Assembly: GCA_964036315.1 (NCBI GenBank) | Contig: OZ038495.1 | Coordinates: 23,425,690-23,489,689, forward strand | Source of the DNA: Acanthosepion esculentum | Taxonomy: Eukaryota; Mollusca; Cephalopoda; Sepiida; Sepiidae | DNA: 64,000 bases | Direction of reading: 5' to 3' | Shown here: positions 44,560-55,324 of the stretch, one piece after another | How the letters are laid out: every line of letters starts with the position of its first letter | How positions within the stretch are numbered: position 1 is the first letter of the stretch | Program-made: the position numbers and the translations under genes | Notes under the pieces: generated by a model | Seen by the model: the letters and a program-made list of their open reading frames with translations, nothing else | Databases searched by the model: none | Told to the model about the DNA's origin: nothing

Positions 44560-45700
44560 ACTTGCAATAAATCTTTATGCTGATGACACAATTATTTACT
44601 CTTGTCTTAATAGTAAGTCTGATCGGTTTAATTGGGAGCTGATCTAAAAAATGAACCTCAATCTGTTGTTAACTGGGGCAAGAAATGGCGTGTTAATTTA
44701 AATGCCTTCAACACAAAACTACTGATATGTCCTGGAAAGGGATATATTTGTTCGAAGTAGCTAAGTGGTTTTGGCTACTGTAACCGAGTAGGACAATCTA
44801 GCAGGTAGCCGTAATGGACTGGTACTCGTCGTAGTCGCAGGCAATATGCGTAGTCAATATGCGTAGGCCAATAGGCGTCGTCAATGGCGCAGTCCAATGG
44901 GCGTCTTCCATGTACCTCCACATGAGCCTGTATTTATGGCTGACACCAGCCAATCATATTACTATGAGTGGGAACCTAGGTGTATGCATATTCATTACAT
45001 CAACTACCCTCTTTTAAACGTCTGAGATAATTTTTTTTTTTTACCTTTTATCAGCATGGCTGATGTGAACCTCCAGGAGAGTGACCCACTGCGTCTTCTC
45101 AGGCTGACAATTTCCACTGACATGAAGTAGAAAGATTATATTGAATCAATTGTTAGGTCTGTGCTATGGAAGTTGGTTCACTGTGTCGTGCTTGGCAATT
45201 TTTCTCGTCAGAATCTATCTTGCTTGTACGTTTATAAGTCAAAACACTGAATATTGCTGTCGCATCTGGTCTGGTACTTCTGCTATGTATTTAGTGATTC
45301 TTGATAAAATATAAAGAAGAATCTGCAATATTATTGGTCCTAACCTGGCATCTTGGCTTCAGTAATCACTTTCCCACTGTCGTAACGTAGCTTCCCTGTG
45401 TCTTTTCTATAATTAGTAATTGTTCTGATAAGCTTTCCTCCTTGGTACCTAGATTATATGAATGTAAGCATACTACAAGATTTATGACAAGGTCTCATCA
45501 TTTCACAGTTGAAGTGGCTACATGTAACCGTAAATTCTATGCTAACAGTTTATTTTCTCGCACTTCTCGCTCGTGAAACTCTCTTCCGTCTTCTTGTTTT
45601 CCAGTTAACTTTGATATTCAAAACTTTAAATGCAAAGTTGTATTCTGTCTTCTTAATTCCTATTCTTTTTTGTGCTAAATAATGTTTTCTTTTTCTCATA
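44560..45700 (+). pseudogene. Jockey-like LINE-B, RT from YADD to C-terminus, interrupted
   Basis: The plus frame contains NLYADDTIIYSCLN, with the catalytic YADD intact at 44576-44587, then VNWGKKWRVNLNAFN. After an insertion it resumes near 45045 with SMADVNLQESDPLRLL, DMK-stop-KDYIESIV, the EYCCRIWSGTSAMYLVILDK block (single copy), and the C-terminal CNRKFYANSLFSRTSRS. Stops and shifts are frequent. It is the longest LINE-B copy and shows that the triplicated block at 17459 is normally single. Confidence 0.8.
44724..45044. mobile_element. Insertion of unknown class within LINE-B
   Basis: LINE-B homology breaks at about 44723 and resumes at about 45045. The inserted 320 bp begins near TGTCCTGGAAAGGG, has repeated ATGCGTAGTCAATATGCGTA and CCAATGGGCGTC words, and ends with a 14-base T run. 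No tRNA boxes or TIRs were recognised; a degraded LTR is possible. Confidence 0.55.
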
Positions 45701-46035
45701 TTCTCTCACACTCATCAGTAGCTCCTTGTGTTTTAGTGGCTTTATTGGTTTGCTTGGATAAAACGATTAAAAAATATCTTGTCCAAAAATTGAGTTTTTT
45801 CTGCTTAAAGCTAAAAGAGAAAAAAGTGTCTAAACGCTAATCGATGCTTATTTTCTTTAATTCACGCGGAACCGACATTTTTTAACGTCTGATTTTTCCC
45901 CCAAATCTCTTAAACGGCGTACTACAATTGACAGATTTGAAAGGAAATTAAGAGCTGTGGAAACTTCAAAGACAATTTTAAAAGTTTCTATAACATTGTG
46001 TAAAAGGTGATATTGGGTACTTTTATCTTAATTCA
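45701..46035. other. Spacer
   Basis: Nothing recognised. Confidence 0.5.
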
Positions 46036-46036
46036 A

Positions 46037-46300
46037 ATGGGCACGTGGCCGAGTGGTTAGAACATTCTGACCATGAGACCCGAGTTCAAATCTCACCATG
46101 CTCGATTTGTCAGGAAAGAGACTTCCCGATGTTATCGGACTGGAGGTGTCGATCCCGGCGTGCGGCACCTTTTGAAAGTGCCTGAAAACCATACCACAGA
46201 TTGAACCGAGCCTCGTGAGTGAAACTGGGTAGACGGAACCCTTGGTTGCCGTCGATATCTTTGCTAGCACGAAGTCACAAGTCATCGTCACCGAGGGCTT
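46037..46300 (+). mobile_element. tRNA-derived SINE (SINE-3)
   Basis: The head GGGCACGTGGCCGAGTGGTT has a near-consensus A box TGGCCGAGTGG, and the B box is GAGTTCAAATCTC 35 bp on. The unrelated body includes GACTGGAGGTGTCGATCCCG, GAACCGAGCCTCGTGAGTG and GGGTAGACGGAACCC. The A box resembles Leu/Ser tRNAs. The 3' limit is uncertain and no second copy lies in this window. Confidence 0.7.
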
Positions 46301-48250
46301 GAGCGTGCTGGCCTTGTTCAAATTGTTGATCACGCTAGATAACACGCTCTTTCCAAGAAACCGTAACTGTCTGCTCAGCATAGTTGCAGTATAAACCACA
46401 GGTGGGCTCTGTGGGCGTTGAATAAACACAAATGCGCCTGAGCAAGCGTCTACAATAGGGATTGGCTAGCCGCCCTAGTAGGCGAGTATACTTGAATACG
46501 AGTGGCCAGCTATACATATTAATTCAGTACTTCTAATTTTATTACAATTTATATAGTAGCCATGCGAGATAAAAGTAGCACCATGTTTGGTCAAAATTCA
46601 GTCCATGGTGGTAAAACTCGAGTGATCTCTTAAGGGCTCAAAACTGTGCGATAGTATATGAAGACTGCGCGTTGCCCAAACTACATGGCCCTCTCTCGGC
46701 CGTACCGATAAAATCCAAACGAATACAAAGCATTACATTTGGGGACAGTTTGACTGCAGGTGTTGCCGGAAAGTTGTCAATGTTGACGGTCTACTGCCTT
46801 CAGGGCTTCACTCCGGGATTTCTGTCTGGATTTACTTTCATAGCCTTTTCCATATTTGGATATAACCGCATGCAGCGGAGGTTTAAAATCAGGGTTTTCC
46901 CTTCCTCAAGATGGACTACATTCCTGGGGTGTCTATCTCCATCTACTCGAAGCAGCTGCTCATGAGGCGCCAGGTTTCCGCCTTCGCCTATTGTCCGGCT
47001 TGGAGCTGGATTTAGTTTTCAGAGACAATTTGAGACACATACCACAGAAGCCTTTTATAGACAGTGGGAGCTTGTCCCCACTATCACTCCCGGCTGTGAC
47101 AAACTTTGGAACATATATAATGTTCGTATATAAACGTTATATGCATTTCGTGTTTTACAGTTTGAAAAAAAAAATTAACGGCTTGTTAAATGTATAGAAA
47201 GTTAAGTAAACAAAAACACGAGAAAGCAAGACAAATTACGAGAAAAATAAAGAAACACAAATATTGAAAAGTTTGTTAGGTTTAGAAAAAGATAGCAAAA
47301 ACAAAAATGAAAATATAAATCAGGATTTAAGCTTAAAAAAACTAGGAGATTATGAAGTCATTATTGAACATACAATAAAAATAATGTATACTGCTTTTTT
47401 GGTAGCGCTAACACCTTAACTATCAAATGATAAGAAGTGGACGAGAATAGAAAATTCGAAGTTGATAAATATAACTTTAGGTAAGCAAAAACAGAAAGCA
47501 AAAACAAAACAAATGATCTTCAGGTTAGTTGTACAAAAACAAATAAATACTAATACAGGAAAATCCTGGAACTATAGAAAAATTTGAAAGAAATAATAAT
47601 AAACAATACATACATCTGTTGGGGATGTGCGGTATGAATTAGGATTTTGCTTGAGTGTTAGAATTTATCAGAAGGATTTTTATCAGGTTGCGTGATCTGT
47701 TCATGCATCCACAACAATAAATAATTCGCAATATAAAATAAGACAAAAACATGAATGCAATTCAAACAAACAAATGCATTTATGTACAATTTAAAGATTA
47801 TTTACAAAATGTTGCTTCAAGGTATTTTATGTCTTGTGTTGGTTATGGACGAAGGTTTGCTTATTTTGTGGTGTGTTGGTATGTTCGCATTACAGTCCAC
47901 AAAGAATTATAATTAATGTTTAAACAATGTTATTTTATGTTCGTATCGTTTTGTACTGTTTAGAATGAAGTTAGCAAAAGTAGTCTACCTTTAACTGTAG
48001 ATATGTGTTATGTTCGATAATAGTTTTTTTACTTAAGTTATAGTGAATGTTGAATAATCACTTTAGATAAGTAAAGTTTCGTAAGTTGAAATTCGTTGTA
48101 ATCACAGAGTAATCTTCGAGTCGAGTTTGTGAGTGAGTCAGTTGTGTTCTTTTCGCGCGGGAAAATTACAATCGTAAGTTGCGTGGATTCGATCAGCGTT
48201 TCTCTGTGTTTGCTGGACTGACTAACTTGGTCAGTTGAAAATCTTCCTTA
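46301..48250. other. Unassigned DNA
   Basis: 46670-47040 has higher G+C and reads like an old interspersed repeat (GGCTTCACTCCGGGATTTC, CCTTCCTCAAGATGGACTAC, GAGGCGCCAGGTTTCCGCC), but I cannot name it. 47600-48250 is A+T-rich with LTR-like composition and a CCAAT-rich continuation after 48440; no ends could be set. Confidence 0.4.
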
Positions 48251-48252
48251 TA

Positions 48253-48438
48253 CAGTGTAACCCGGATATAAGAGACCCGGATATAAGATAAACTCGGATA
48301 TAAGAGAGATTTTCTCTGGTCCCAAATTAGAGCCATACTTACCTAAACAAAATAGACAAAACCCGGATATAAGAGAAACTCGGATATAAGAGACTTCGTC
48401 TCCGGTCCCGACAACTCTCTTATATCCGGGTTACACTG
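48253..48438. mobile_element. Pogo-type MITE, 186 bp
   Basis: The TIRs are CAGTGTAACCCGGATATAAG...CTTATATCCGGGTTACACTG, perfect over at least 20 bp, with TA on both sides (48251-48252 and 48439-48440). Subterminal copies of CGGATATAAGAGA occur at least three further times and could be transposase binding sites. No coding capacity. Confidence 0.9.
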
Positions 48439-48440
48439 TA

Positions 48441-48910
48441 TAAGGATTTAGGTGTGAAAATCGGCTCGAGTTGGTTTTGGCGCAATTTAACTTCTCCACG
48501 TGAAGTTTTCAAATTATCACGCTGCGAGCCAATAGGATTTGCTGTTTAACACTATAGGGTTTTGATTGGTTATGTTGGTTCGCGTAGGCGTGCAAAATGG
48601 TATGTTCTTATTGCTAGGGGGATAAGGTAAATGGACGAGTCCACACATCATTTCAAAGAAATATGATAATCATAATATATATAATAAATGAAATAAAATA
48701 AATAATAATAGTAAATTATACAATTTATATACACAAATTATCATAAATGTGAAATGATAAGAATTTAAAGCCGAGAAAAATAAACCTGATCAAATAAGTC
48801 TCCACAACCTTTACAATCATTCGTAATTGTTTTTTTTCCCAGTAGTATTATCATTAGCCCTGAGAAAGCATTTTTTCGGGCTTAAATCATATCAGTTTCC
48901 GTTTAAAGCA
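48441..48910. other. Spacer, A+T-rich
   Basis: Contains GAGCCAATAGG and TTTGATTGGTTATG CCAAT-type words, possibly the continuation of the sequence interrupted by the MITE. Confidence 0.4.
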
Positions 48911-48911
48911 A

Positions 48912-49000
48912 TATTAGGATCAAACTCACTACTCATACGTAACTGTTTTAGCGAAACAAGCATGCTAACCATTACACCACGTCGAGGTGCCCAAAGCCGA
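48912..49000 (-). mobile_element. SINE-1, diverged copy
   Basis: On the minus strand GGGCACCTCGACGTGGTGTA continues ATGGTTAGCATGCTTG and reaches GAGTTTGATCCT (decayed B box). The tail typical of SINE-1 is not present. Confidence 0.75.
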
Positions 49001-49091
49001 TTAATGACTTACCATAAGAAAAGAATCTCTCATCAGAGATGGATCTGGGCAATTTTTGAACACAGGCATATGACTGCGTAACCGATAAATA

Positions 49092-49233
49092 TGTAGTAAT
49101 TTTCCAAGCGTAGCTTAGATGTGGCACAAGGCCGAAATTAAGGGGCACCCAGTGAGGATCAAACTCACTACTCAGTCGTAATTGTTCTAGCGAGACAAGC
49201 TTGCTAACCATTACACCGCCTCGAGGTGTCCAA
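49092..49233 (-). mobile_element. SINE-1 with target duplication
   Basis: On the minus strand it has GACACCTCGAGGCGGTGTAA, the B box AGTTTGATCCTCAC and the SINE-1 tail CGGCCTTGTGCCACATCTAA. The flanks carry GTAACCGATAAATAT (49078-49092) and GTAACCGATAAGTAT (49234-49248), matching at 14 of 15 bases. Confidence 0.88.
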
Positions 49234-49270
49234 GTAACCGATAAGTATATATATAGTGATTCATGCCATA

Positions 49271-50113
49271 CAGGGTGATTGGAAAGTAATTCCCTATCAT
49301 ATGTTTGATAGACTCTTTCGTCTAGTAAAAATTATAGTTAGACGGGAGAGTTTGTAACAAAATTCTTTAATCGCCGGTGGGGTATTGTGCGAGTCTATCA
49401 CACACGAACATACATACATACAAAAATACAAATCACATACAACGCCAAGCATTCATTGGTTAAGCACCACTACGTTATTATAGACAATTTACAAATGCGA
49501 CAATTTTGTAATCGCTCTATTTTAATGTCGTCAGTTTTGTGCACTTTTGGAAGAAACGGATCACAGAAGCTTTCTTAAGTCTCCCCAAAGCTCAGATCGT
49601 CTGCAAGTGAAGAATAATTCTTTCCGCGCAGCGATCTGTAGCCTATAGTCACTTATTTAAGTAAGATTTTTTCTTAGCTAATTAGTGAGAATTCAGCTGC
49701 CAAACGAATCCACGACAGCTGAAACCATGCGCAAACCTTCTCACTCACACACATTACTCACATGCTGAACATTCCTTATATACTCACATAATCTTTTCTA
49801 ACACGGCAAATCTTTTAAGAACAGTCATTATAAGAGACTGTCATGAATATTATTCCAGTGAAATTTGAAATACTAAAATAACAGTTAAAGAGAGACAACT
49901 CATGTTTATTTCAACTTTTTCTTACTTAAGTGCATGCTTTCTTTCACATCGTTGTTTGATATTGTACATCTTGTTAAATAAATATTTTATATGTAATAAT
50001 GTCTTTTGCTTATCCTTTTCAGCGTCAGTCCTAATCTAAAGTTAAATTAATGTGGTGAAGACCGCCACAAGTCCATCATACATAAAATTGGGAGTTACTT
50101 TTCAATCTCCCTG
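49271..50113. mobile_element. Mariner-type TIR element without transposase
   Basis: The left end after TA is CAGGGTGATTGGAAAGTAAT. The right end, read inward on the minus strand, is CAGGGAGATTGAAAAGTAAC, also next to TA (50114-50115). The TIRs match at about 21 of 25 positions. The interior (840 bp) has no transposase motif, so it is non-autonomous. Confidence 0.8.
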
Positions 50114-50115
50114 TA

Positions 50116-50879
50116 GATATATTCTTCCTCTATAAGTATCTACATTGAACATTATCAACATTCGGCCTGAATCTTGTTAAAGAGAGAATTTTAAAAACAT
50201 TAGTAGCAAAGTTTGTGTTTGACGCATGAACACAAATTGAATAAATTGGCAGCAAAATCAAAAAAGGAAAATTGTGTCGTTCTAAATACATATTAATTAG
50301 TGCTATCTAATTAATTCATTACCGGTTTAGAGATTAAAAAGTTCACATGATTTTCTGCTAACTCGCTAAAATTCCACGAATGCAGCCTTTAAACTCGATG
50401 TCAAGTCACTTCCCGTGTTCAGAATGTAAATGTTTTAAATAAAATAAATAAAGGGCAACGCACCATTTTTAACCTTCACTTAAAAGCAGTATTTAAATAC
50501 TGAACTGTTGAATTTTTCGACCATTTTGTAAAATAATTATTTAAAAATAGATAATGCATAGGCATCAGTTGATACTTTAGTGCAATATGTTACAATTAAA
50601 GTACCAGAATTTATACAGACAGCAATAAATTGCTGATACTTTATACGCGAAGTACAATTTAACCTCAAGGTTATTGGTACTTCAGCAACATAGTTTTTCT
50701 TTATTATTGCTGCTTTACTTGATGAGGTTGTTGCAAAAGCATTTGCCAATGCTAGATAATCAGAATTATGATGAAATTTAAAACAAGCTATTTTGTCAGC
50801 TTATAGAAAAAGAAAGATTGGAATGCTGGACAAGTTTATAAATACAACAGCAATCAGAAAGTGGCCATCAGTTTATTGA
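50116..50879. other. A+T-rich spacer
   Basis: Nothing recognised. The minus frame 50537-50749 has no known motif. Confidence 0.5.
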
Positions 50880-51337
50880 TGTAGAGGACCGTGTGTGTTT
50901 TCGTGTTGTATTAGAAACACGTGTGTAACTCCTGGTAGAATAATAAAAGATCTAACTACAAGAAAATGGCCGGACTTGAATTAAGTCCAACTGAAGATAA
51001 AGAAGAACAAACAAAACCGATATATAAACAAATATATGTATTAAACAAAACAATTTTACAGTGTACAATAGAATTTGTGTGTGTGTAAACATTGGTGTCT
51101 GTTCTTTGGTGAATGTTCGTATTTTGTTGAATGTTTGTACGTACGTGTATGTGTGTATAATGTTCATGGCGTCTCCCACAAATGGGAAGACTCGGATTTT
51201 CTAAGAGAGCTTACATTGTAGTCGCTGAAATGAAGAAATGAAAAAGAGAACGAGGCGAGAAGTCGCCCAGTATTTATAGTATAGGGAGAATGACTCCTAG
51301 TGACAATTTGGGAATTAAGGGGGAGCTAACTACGACA
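50880..51337 (-). mobile_element. Solo LTR, family LTR-A
   Basis: The ends are TGTAGAGGACCGTG and GAGCTAACTACGACA; the flanking 4-mers are TTGA and TTTA, an imperfect duplication. It is close to the 3139 copy without its TA expansion and thus shows the original structure of that interrupted copy. Confidence 0.88.
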
Positions 51338-51430
51338 TTTACAATAAATGTTATCGATAGCATGCGTTAGAGAACAGTACAACATAAATTTATGTAAGCA
51401 TTATTCTCATCTATAACACCTGTTATTTTT

Positions 51431-51830
51431 TCACAAAAATTCCAATCTTCTGTTATTAGCTTTTACATGAACATTCTTCTTCTTCTTTGTACCGTGTCCC
51501 TTCAGTACGTGGACGAACATGGCTCTCCACAATTTCCTGTCTTTTTTAGCTTTTAATAAATTGTGTCCTTTTGTTATCTCGCCTACATCTTGTACCGCCA
51601 TCCATTTACTCAAGTTCCCTAGATATGTTATGCACTATTTTCCTCTTCTCTTGCCTTTAATCTGTCCTGTGAGTATCAAATTTTCCAAACCCTCTTTCCT
51701 CATTATATGCCTTAGAAATTGCAACTGTCTCTTCCTGATGTTAAGTATGTGTCCTTTTTGTTTCCATTTGTTGTGAAACAAGAAACACTTCTGCCAGAAT
51801 GACAAAGAGTTAAAATACGCAACATACACA
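51431..51830 (-). pseudogene. LINE-A C-terminus
   Basis: Minus frames have LNIRKRQLQFLRHIMRKEGL, ENLILTGQIKGKRRGK and, after a shift, SKWMAVQDVGEI, KKDRKLWRAMFVHVLKGHGT. A (GAA)n-like stretch follows the terminal KGHGT codons (51478-51491). 5' truncated; LTR-B lies just outside. Confidence 0.85.
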
Positions 51831-51894
51831 ACAGAAAGGACTCAGACGAAATAGTAAAAAATAAGTGTAGAGATAATGTTGAGTCTTGACTCAT

Positions 51895-52163
51895 TGTTGA
51901 ATCTCGCCTAATGCATGGAATAATAATGCAACACAAAATGTACTTAGAACAAGAATGTATTATAACAAGAAAGGGTACACAATAAGTACATATAGTATTT
52001 CTGTATATTTCTGGGAAGACGTTCCTGGAGAATGTGTTGACTAGTCGCAGTCGATCAGAGTCTCTAGTTGGATCTCGTGATTCCTCCTCCTCGTCTTCCG
52101 GTACCAACCATTATTTATATAGTTGATAGTCACCTATGCAGATTAGGTGGATCCTACACAACA
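51895..52163 (-). mobile_element. Solo LTR-B
   Basis: The left end is TGTTGAATCTCGCCTAATGC and the right end GGTGGATCCTACACAACA. No target duplication was found. Confidence 0.75.
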
Positions 52164-52292
52164 GATAACAAATTATTACGCCAACAAGGTAAGACTGTAA
52201 GCTTTAGGGCAGAGCCCAAATTCCAAATAATCTTAAACTATTAACCAATTCCCGACATTAACCCTGTTCACAGTGATTTAATAATCATAGTA

Positions 52293-52356
52293 TTAATGAG
52301 AATTGAACTAACTACTCAGTAAGACAAGCTTGCTAAGCATTACACCATGTATGTGC
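52293..52356 (-). mobile_element. SINE-1 fragment
   Basis: The minus strand shows TGGTGTAATGCTTAGCAAGC then TTGTCTTACTGAGTAGTTAG and a decayed B box AGTTCAATTCTC. The tail is missing. Confidence 0.65.
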
Positions 52357-53165
52357 CATGTTCTTTCAGATCATAGATGATCATGGCTCTCCACAAGTTC
52401 CTGTATTTCGTAGCTCTGAATAAATTTTGTCTTTTTGTTATTTCTCCTAAACGTTGTTCCGCCATCCATTTACTCAAGTAGGTTATGCATTGTTTTCCTT
52501 TGTCTCTTTTGCCTTCAAACTGTCCTGTGAGTATCAGATTTTCCAACCCTCTTTCCTCATGATATATCCTAGAAATTTCAACACTCTCTTTTTGATGTTA
52601 ACTATAAGTTTCCTTTTAGTTTCCATTTTCTCTAAAACTTTGTCGATGCTCACATGTTCGGTCCGTGGTATCCCCTGGATCCTTCTGTAGAACTAAATTT
52701 CTGTTACTTTAAGTTTCTTCTTCGTTTGTGAGGAGATTGTTGAGCATTCACTGCCATACAGGAGGACTGATATCACATAACAGTTCATTATACTTTTCTT
52801 TGTTTCTAACGAATTTTATCTTTTTCTTAATGCATTTTCTTAGGCACCTTTGGCTATCCTGATGCACCTTGGGATTTCAGGTACACGTGCGTCTGCATTT
52901 GCATTGCTCTTTCTGATATCATTTTGAGCTTAAATATCGCGTTCCTTGTTCCAGTATTTTTGACGAACCCATACTGTTCTTGTCCTATCCTTGTCCGGTC
53001 TGATTCTGCTGCGCGCTCCATTCATCAGAATTCGGATGATAAGTTTTGTTATATGGCTCATTAGGCTGACTGTCCAATGGAGTTCACATTCGTTTGCACC
53101 CAACTTCTTACTGCGTAATACTAATTTGGCGGACTGCATAAGCTCTGACAGACTTGTCACTCCTG
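52357..53165 (-). pseudogene. LINE-A with internal deletion of the RT core
   Basis: The distal part encodes SLMSHITKLIIRILMNGARS, the start of the RT domain. It then jumps to IPRCIRIAKGA and NCYVISVLLYGSECSTISSQ (thumb), then KFLGYIMRKEGWK and the tail SKWMAEQRLGEITKRQN. The segment that should carry YADD is absent between about 52860 and 52960. Several stops and shifts are present. Confidence 0.8.
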
Positions 53166-53569
53166 AAAGTCGTCATGCGACGCGGAGCTACAAATTAAAA
53201 ATTTCTATTGATACTGGTGCTAATATTTCTGCATTACCAATTTCTTATATGAATACACTTCTTTTGGGAACGATTCTTACACCAATCTCATTCGTCAAAT
53301 TTGTCAAGGACAAGCGAATCTGAAATAGAAATTCTTTGTTTCAAAGAATATTTCAAATGGACTTTAATGAGCGCTGATATCACTAATCTTTTATTGGACT
53401 TTGATTTTTTCTAACAACTTTTGCTTAATCGTTAACAGTAAAAATAAAATCATGCATACAATATTACTGAAAGGAAGGATACTGAGAATCCCAGGGATTG
53501 AACATGTGAGCAATGTGTAAGTTTTAGGGAAAATGTAAACAAAAAGACACTTATACTTAGAATCAAAAT
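53166..53569. other. Spacer with a possible protease-like motif
   Basis: The plus frame 52991-53323 contains LKISIDTGANISALP near 53195-53240. D-T-G-A-N followed by S-x-L-P is the signature of a retropepsin-type aspartic protease, so a short Ty3- or BEL-type fragment may be present. Confidence 0.5.
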
Positions 53570-53821
53570 GAAACGGTTGAAATTTTCAGGAAACATGGTG
53601 AGGAAAGAGGGCTTGGAGAATTTGGCACTCACATGGCATATTGAAGGCAGGAAGGACTGGGGTAAAAAAAAAATCTGCGAATAATCTACCTAGCGAGCGT
53701 GTGTAAATTTTTAGCAGAACAGGGTTTAGGGGAGGTAGCTAAAAGACAAACCTTAAGACAAAAAGACAAAGAGTAGGCATTTGTAGGGAGCGATGATCGC
53801 CCACGCATTGAAAGCACATAG
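53570..53821 (+). pseudogene. LINE-A C-terminus
   Basis: The plus frames encode MVRKEGLENLALTWHIEGRK, then after shifts LAEQGLGEVAKRQ-like codons and a degraded end before (GAA)n. 5' truncated. Confidence 0.75.
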
Positions 53822-53871
53822 AAGAAGAAGAAGAAGAAGAAGAAGAAGAAGAAGAAGAAGAAGAAGAAGAG
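53822..53871. repeat. (GAA)n microsatellite at a LINE 3' end
   Basis: About 16 pure GAA units begin where LINE-A homology ends. Confidence 0.97.
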
Positions 53872-54674
53872 ATAAACGTAAAGATAAGTAACTTACACCA
53901 TTTTCAAACAACATTGTTGTTTTCTAACAGTGTCACTTTTGTGAACAACAGATTGAATACGAGAAGAAAAAAAAAGGATAGAAATGAATCACGTCTGTGT
54001 TGTCGATTGAACAATCATATTTGTAAAAGGAAATAGTTTTACACAAAGGAATGTGTCAAACATGAATAAATCAAAGCAGTTGCATTCCGTGCAGAGCGTA
54101 ACAGAAAAAGCCGGACTCACCGTCAAAGGCGACCAATCAGTCAACAGGAAAGTAAGGACAATTATTGTATCCCATCAGATTGTAGTTATCTATTCACAGT
54201 GGTTGGCATTCCATCGATGCTCAGTAATGGCATTAACAGTTTTGTTTAAAATGAAATTTAATAAGCCTAGTAGTAATGCATTTATATTGCTATTAATCAT
54301 AATTTTGAATGTCACAAAATCACAAATATTGAGCGCATTCATTACAGTAGTAACGATATAGCATAGCCTCATACAATATGACGTGAGCGACTTGTGAGTA
54401 AAAACACTTTGTAACAGTAAAGACTTTGTAACATTCGCTAGCTTTTATTTTCAGGGACGAAGAGAAGGCATGTAACACATTTCTGCACTTTGTTAGCATG
54501 TTTTCCTTCTAAAAATTAAACTTTAATTTACATTCTCCTGTCTTCATTCTAGCCGTTTTTATTTTAAATGTTTACGTAAATTTCTGCACCTACGGCATGA
54601 TATTTGATAAACTCGACATTAATTTGTTATTCCGGCGCTTTGCATAGTATAGACAATTTAACTTATGTAGTAGT
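53872..54674. other. Spacer
   Basis: The frame 54053-54361 has no family motif. Nothing else recognised. Confidence 0.5.
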
Positions 54675-55012
54675 TCGAATTACAGTCGAATCCATTACAT
54701 TCACTTATGTGCTAATACCCTTGGCAAAGGTATGAATCCTCTTCTTCTCCATCTCACCAGCTATGGGTAAATAGCGGGACAGACAGGGTTCTATAGCCTT
54801 GAATGGCAACTGGTCTACCGCAGAAAGAAATGGCAACCTGCTGCGGGGAAAAATCTGCCTCGTCACTCATGTATCGAAAGATACACGATCGCCTAAACGT
54901 GTATCATGCATGGCACATAACTGAGTGAAATTCACTTACGTGCTAATACCCTGGGGAAGGTATGAATCCTCTTCTCCCCCACCAGCTATGGGTAAATAGC
55001 GGGATGGGTGAC
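54675..55012 (+). mobile_element. SINE-2, head-truncated, with a partial second copy
   Basis: It starts in the B box (TAGTTCGAATTACAG) and has the SINE-2 body TGTGCTAATACCCTTGG, ATGGGTAAATAGCGGG and TGTATCGAAAGATACACGAT. From about 54927 the body restarts (ATTCACTTACGTGCTAATAC) and ends at GTAAATAGCGGGATGGG, so a second partial copy follows head to tail. Confidence 0.8.
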
Positions 55013-55324
55013 TTTAAAACTGGTAAAATTTAGAAATAAATTCAGTCTAGGAAATGATTAAGAAGATTGTTAACTGTAAAATTAAAACGTTTTTCTCGCA
55101 TTTATTGAAAAATTATGACGAACGACATTAAACAGTAAAGTCTCCAAAATACTTATTTTTCCTAATATTTTTCATGTTTATAACACAAATTCTCAAATGT
55201 GGGGCACCTCTTGACAACCAAGCTCACAACAACAATAATAAAGGTCTCCGAGATTACCTTGATAACTTTGATTTCACTGTGAGATGTTTTCTTTCATTTG
55301 CAGGTCTTATTCTTTATGTGCTGT
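55013..55324. other. Spacer
   Basis: Nothing recognised. Confidence 0.5.
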
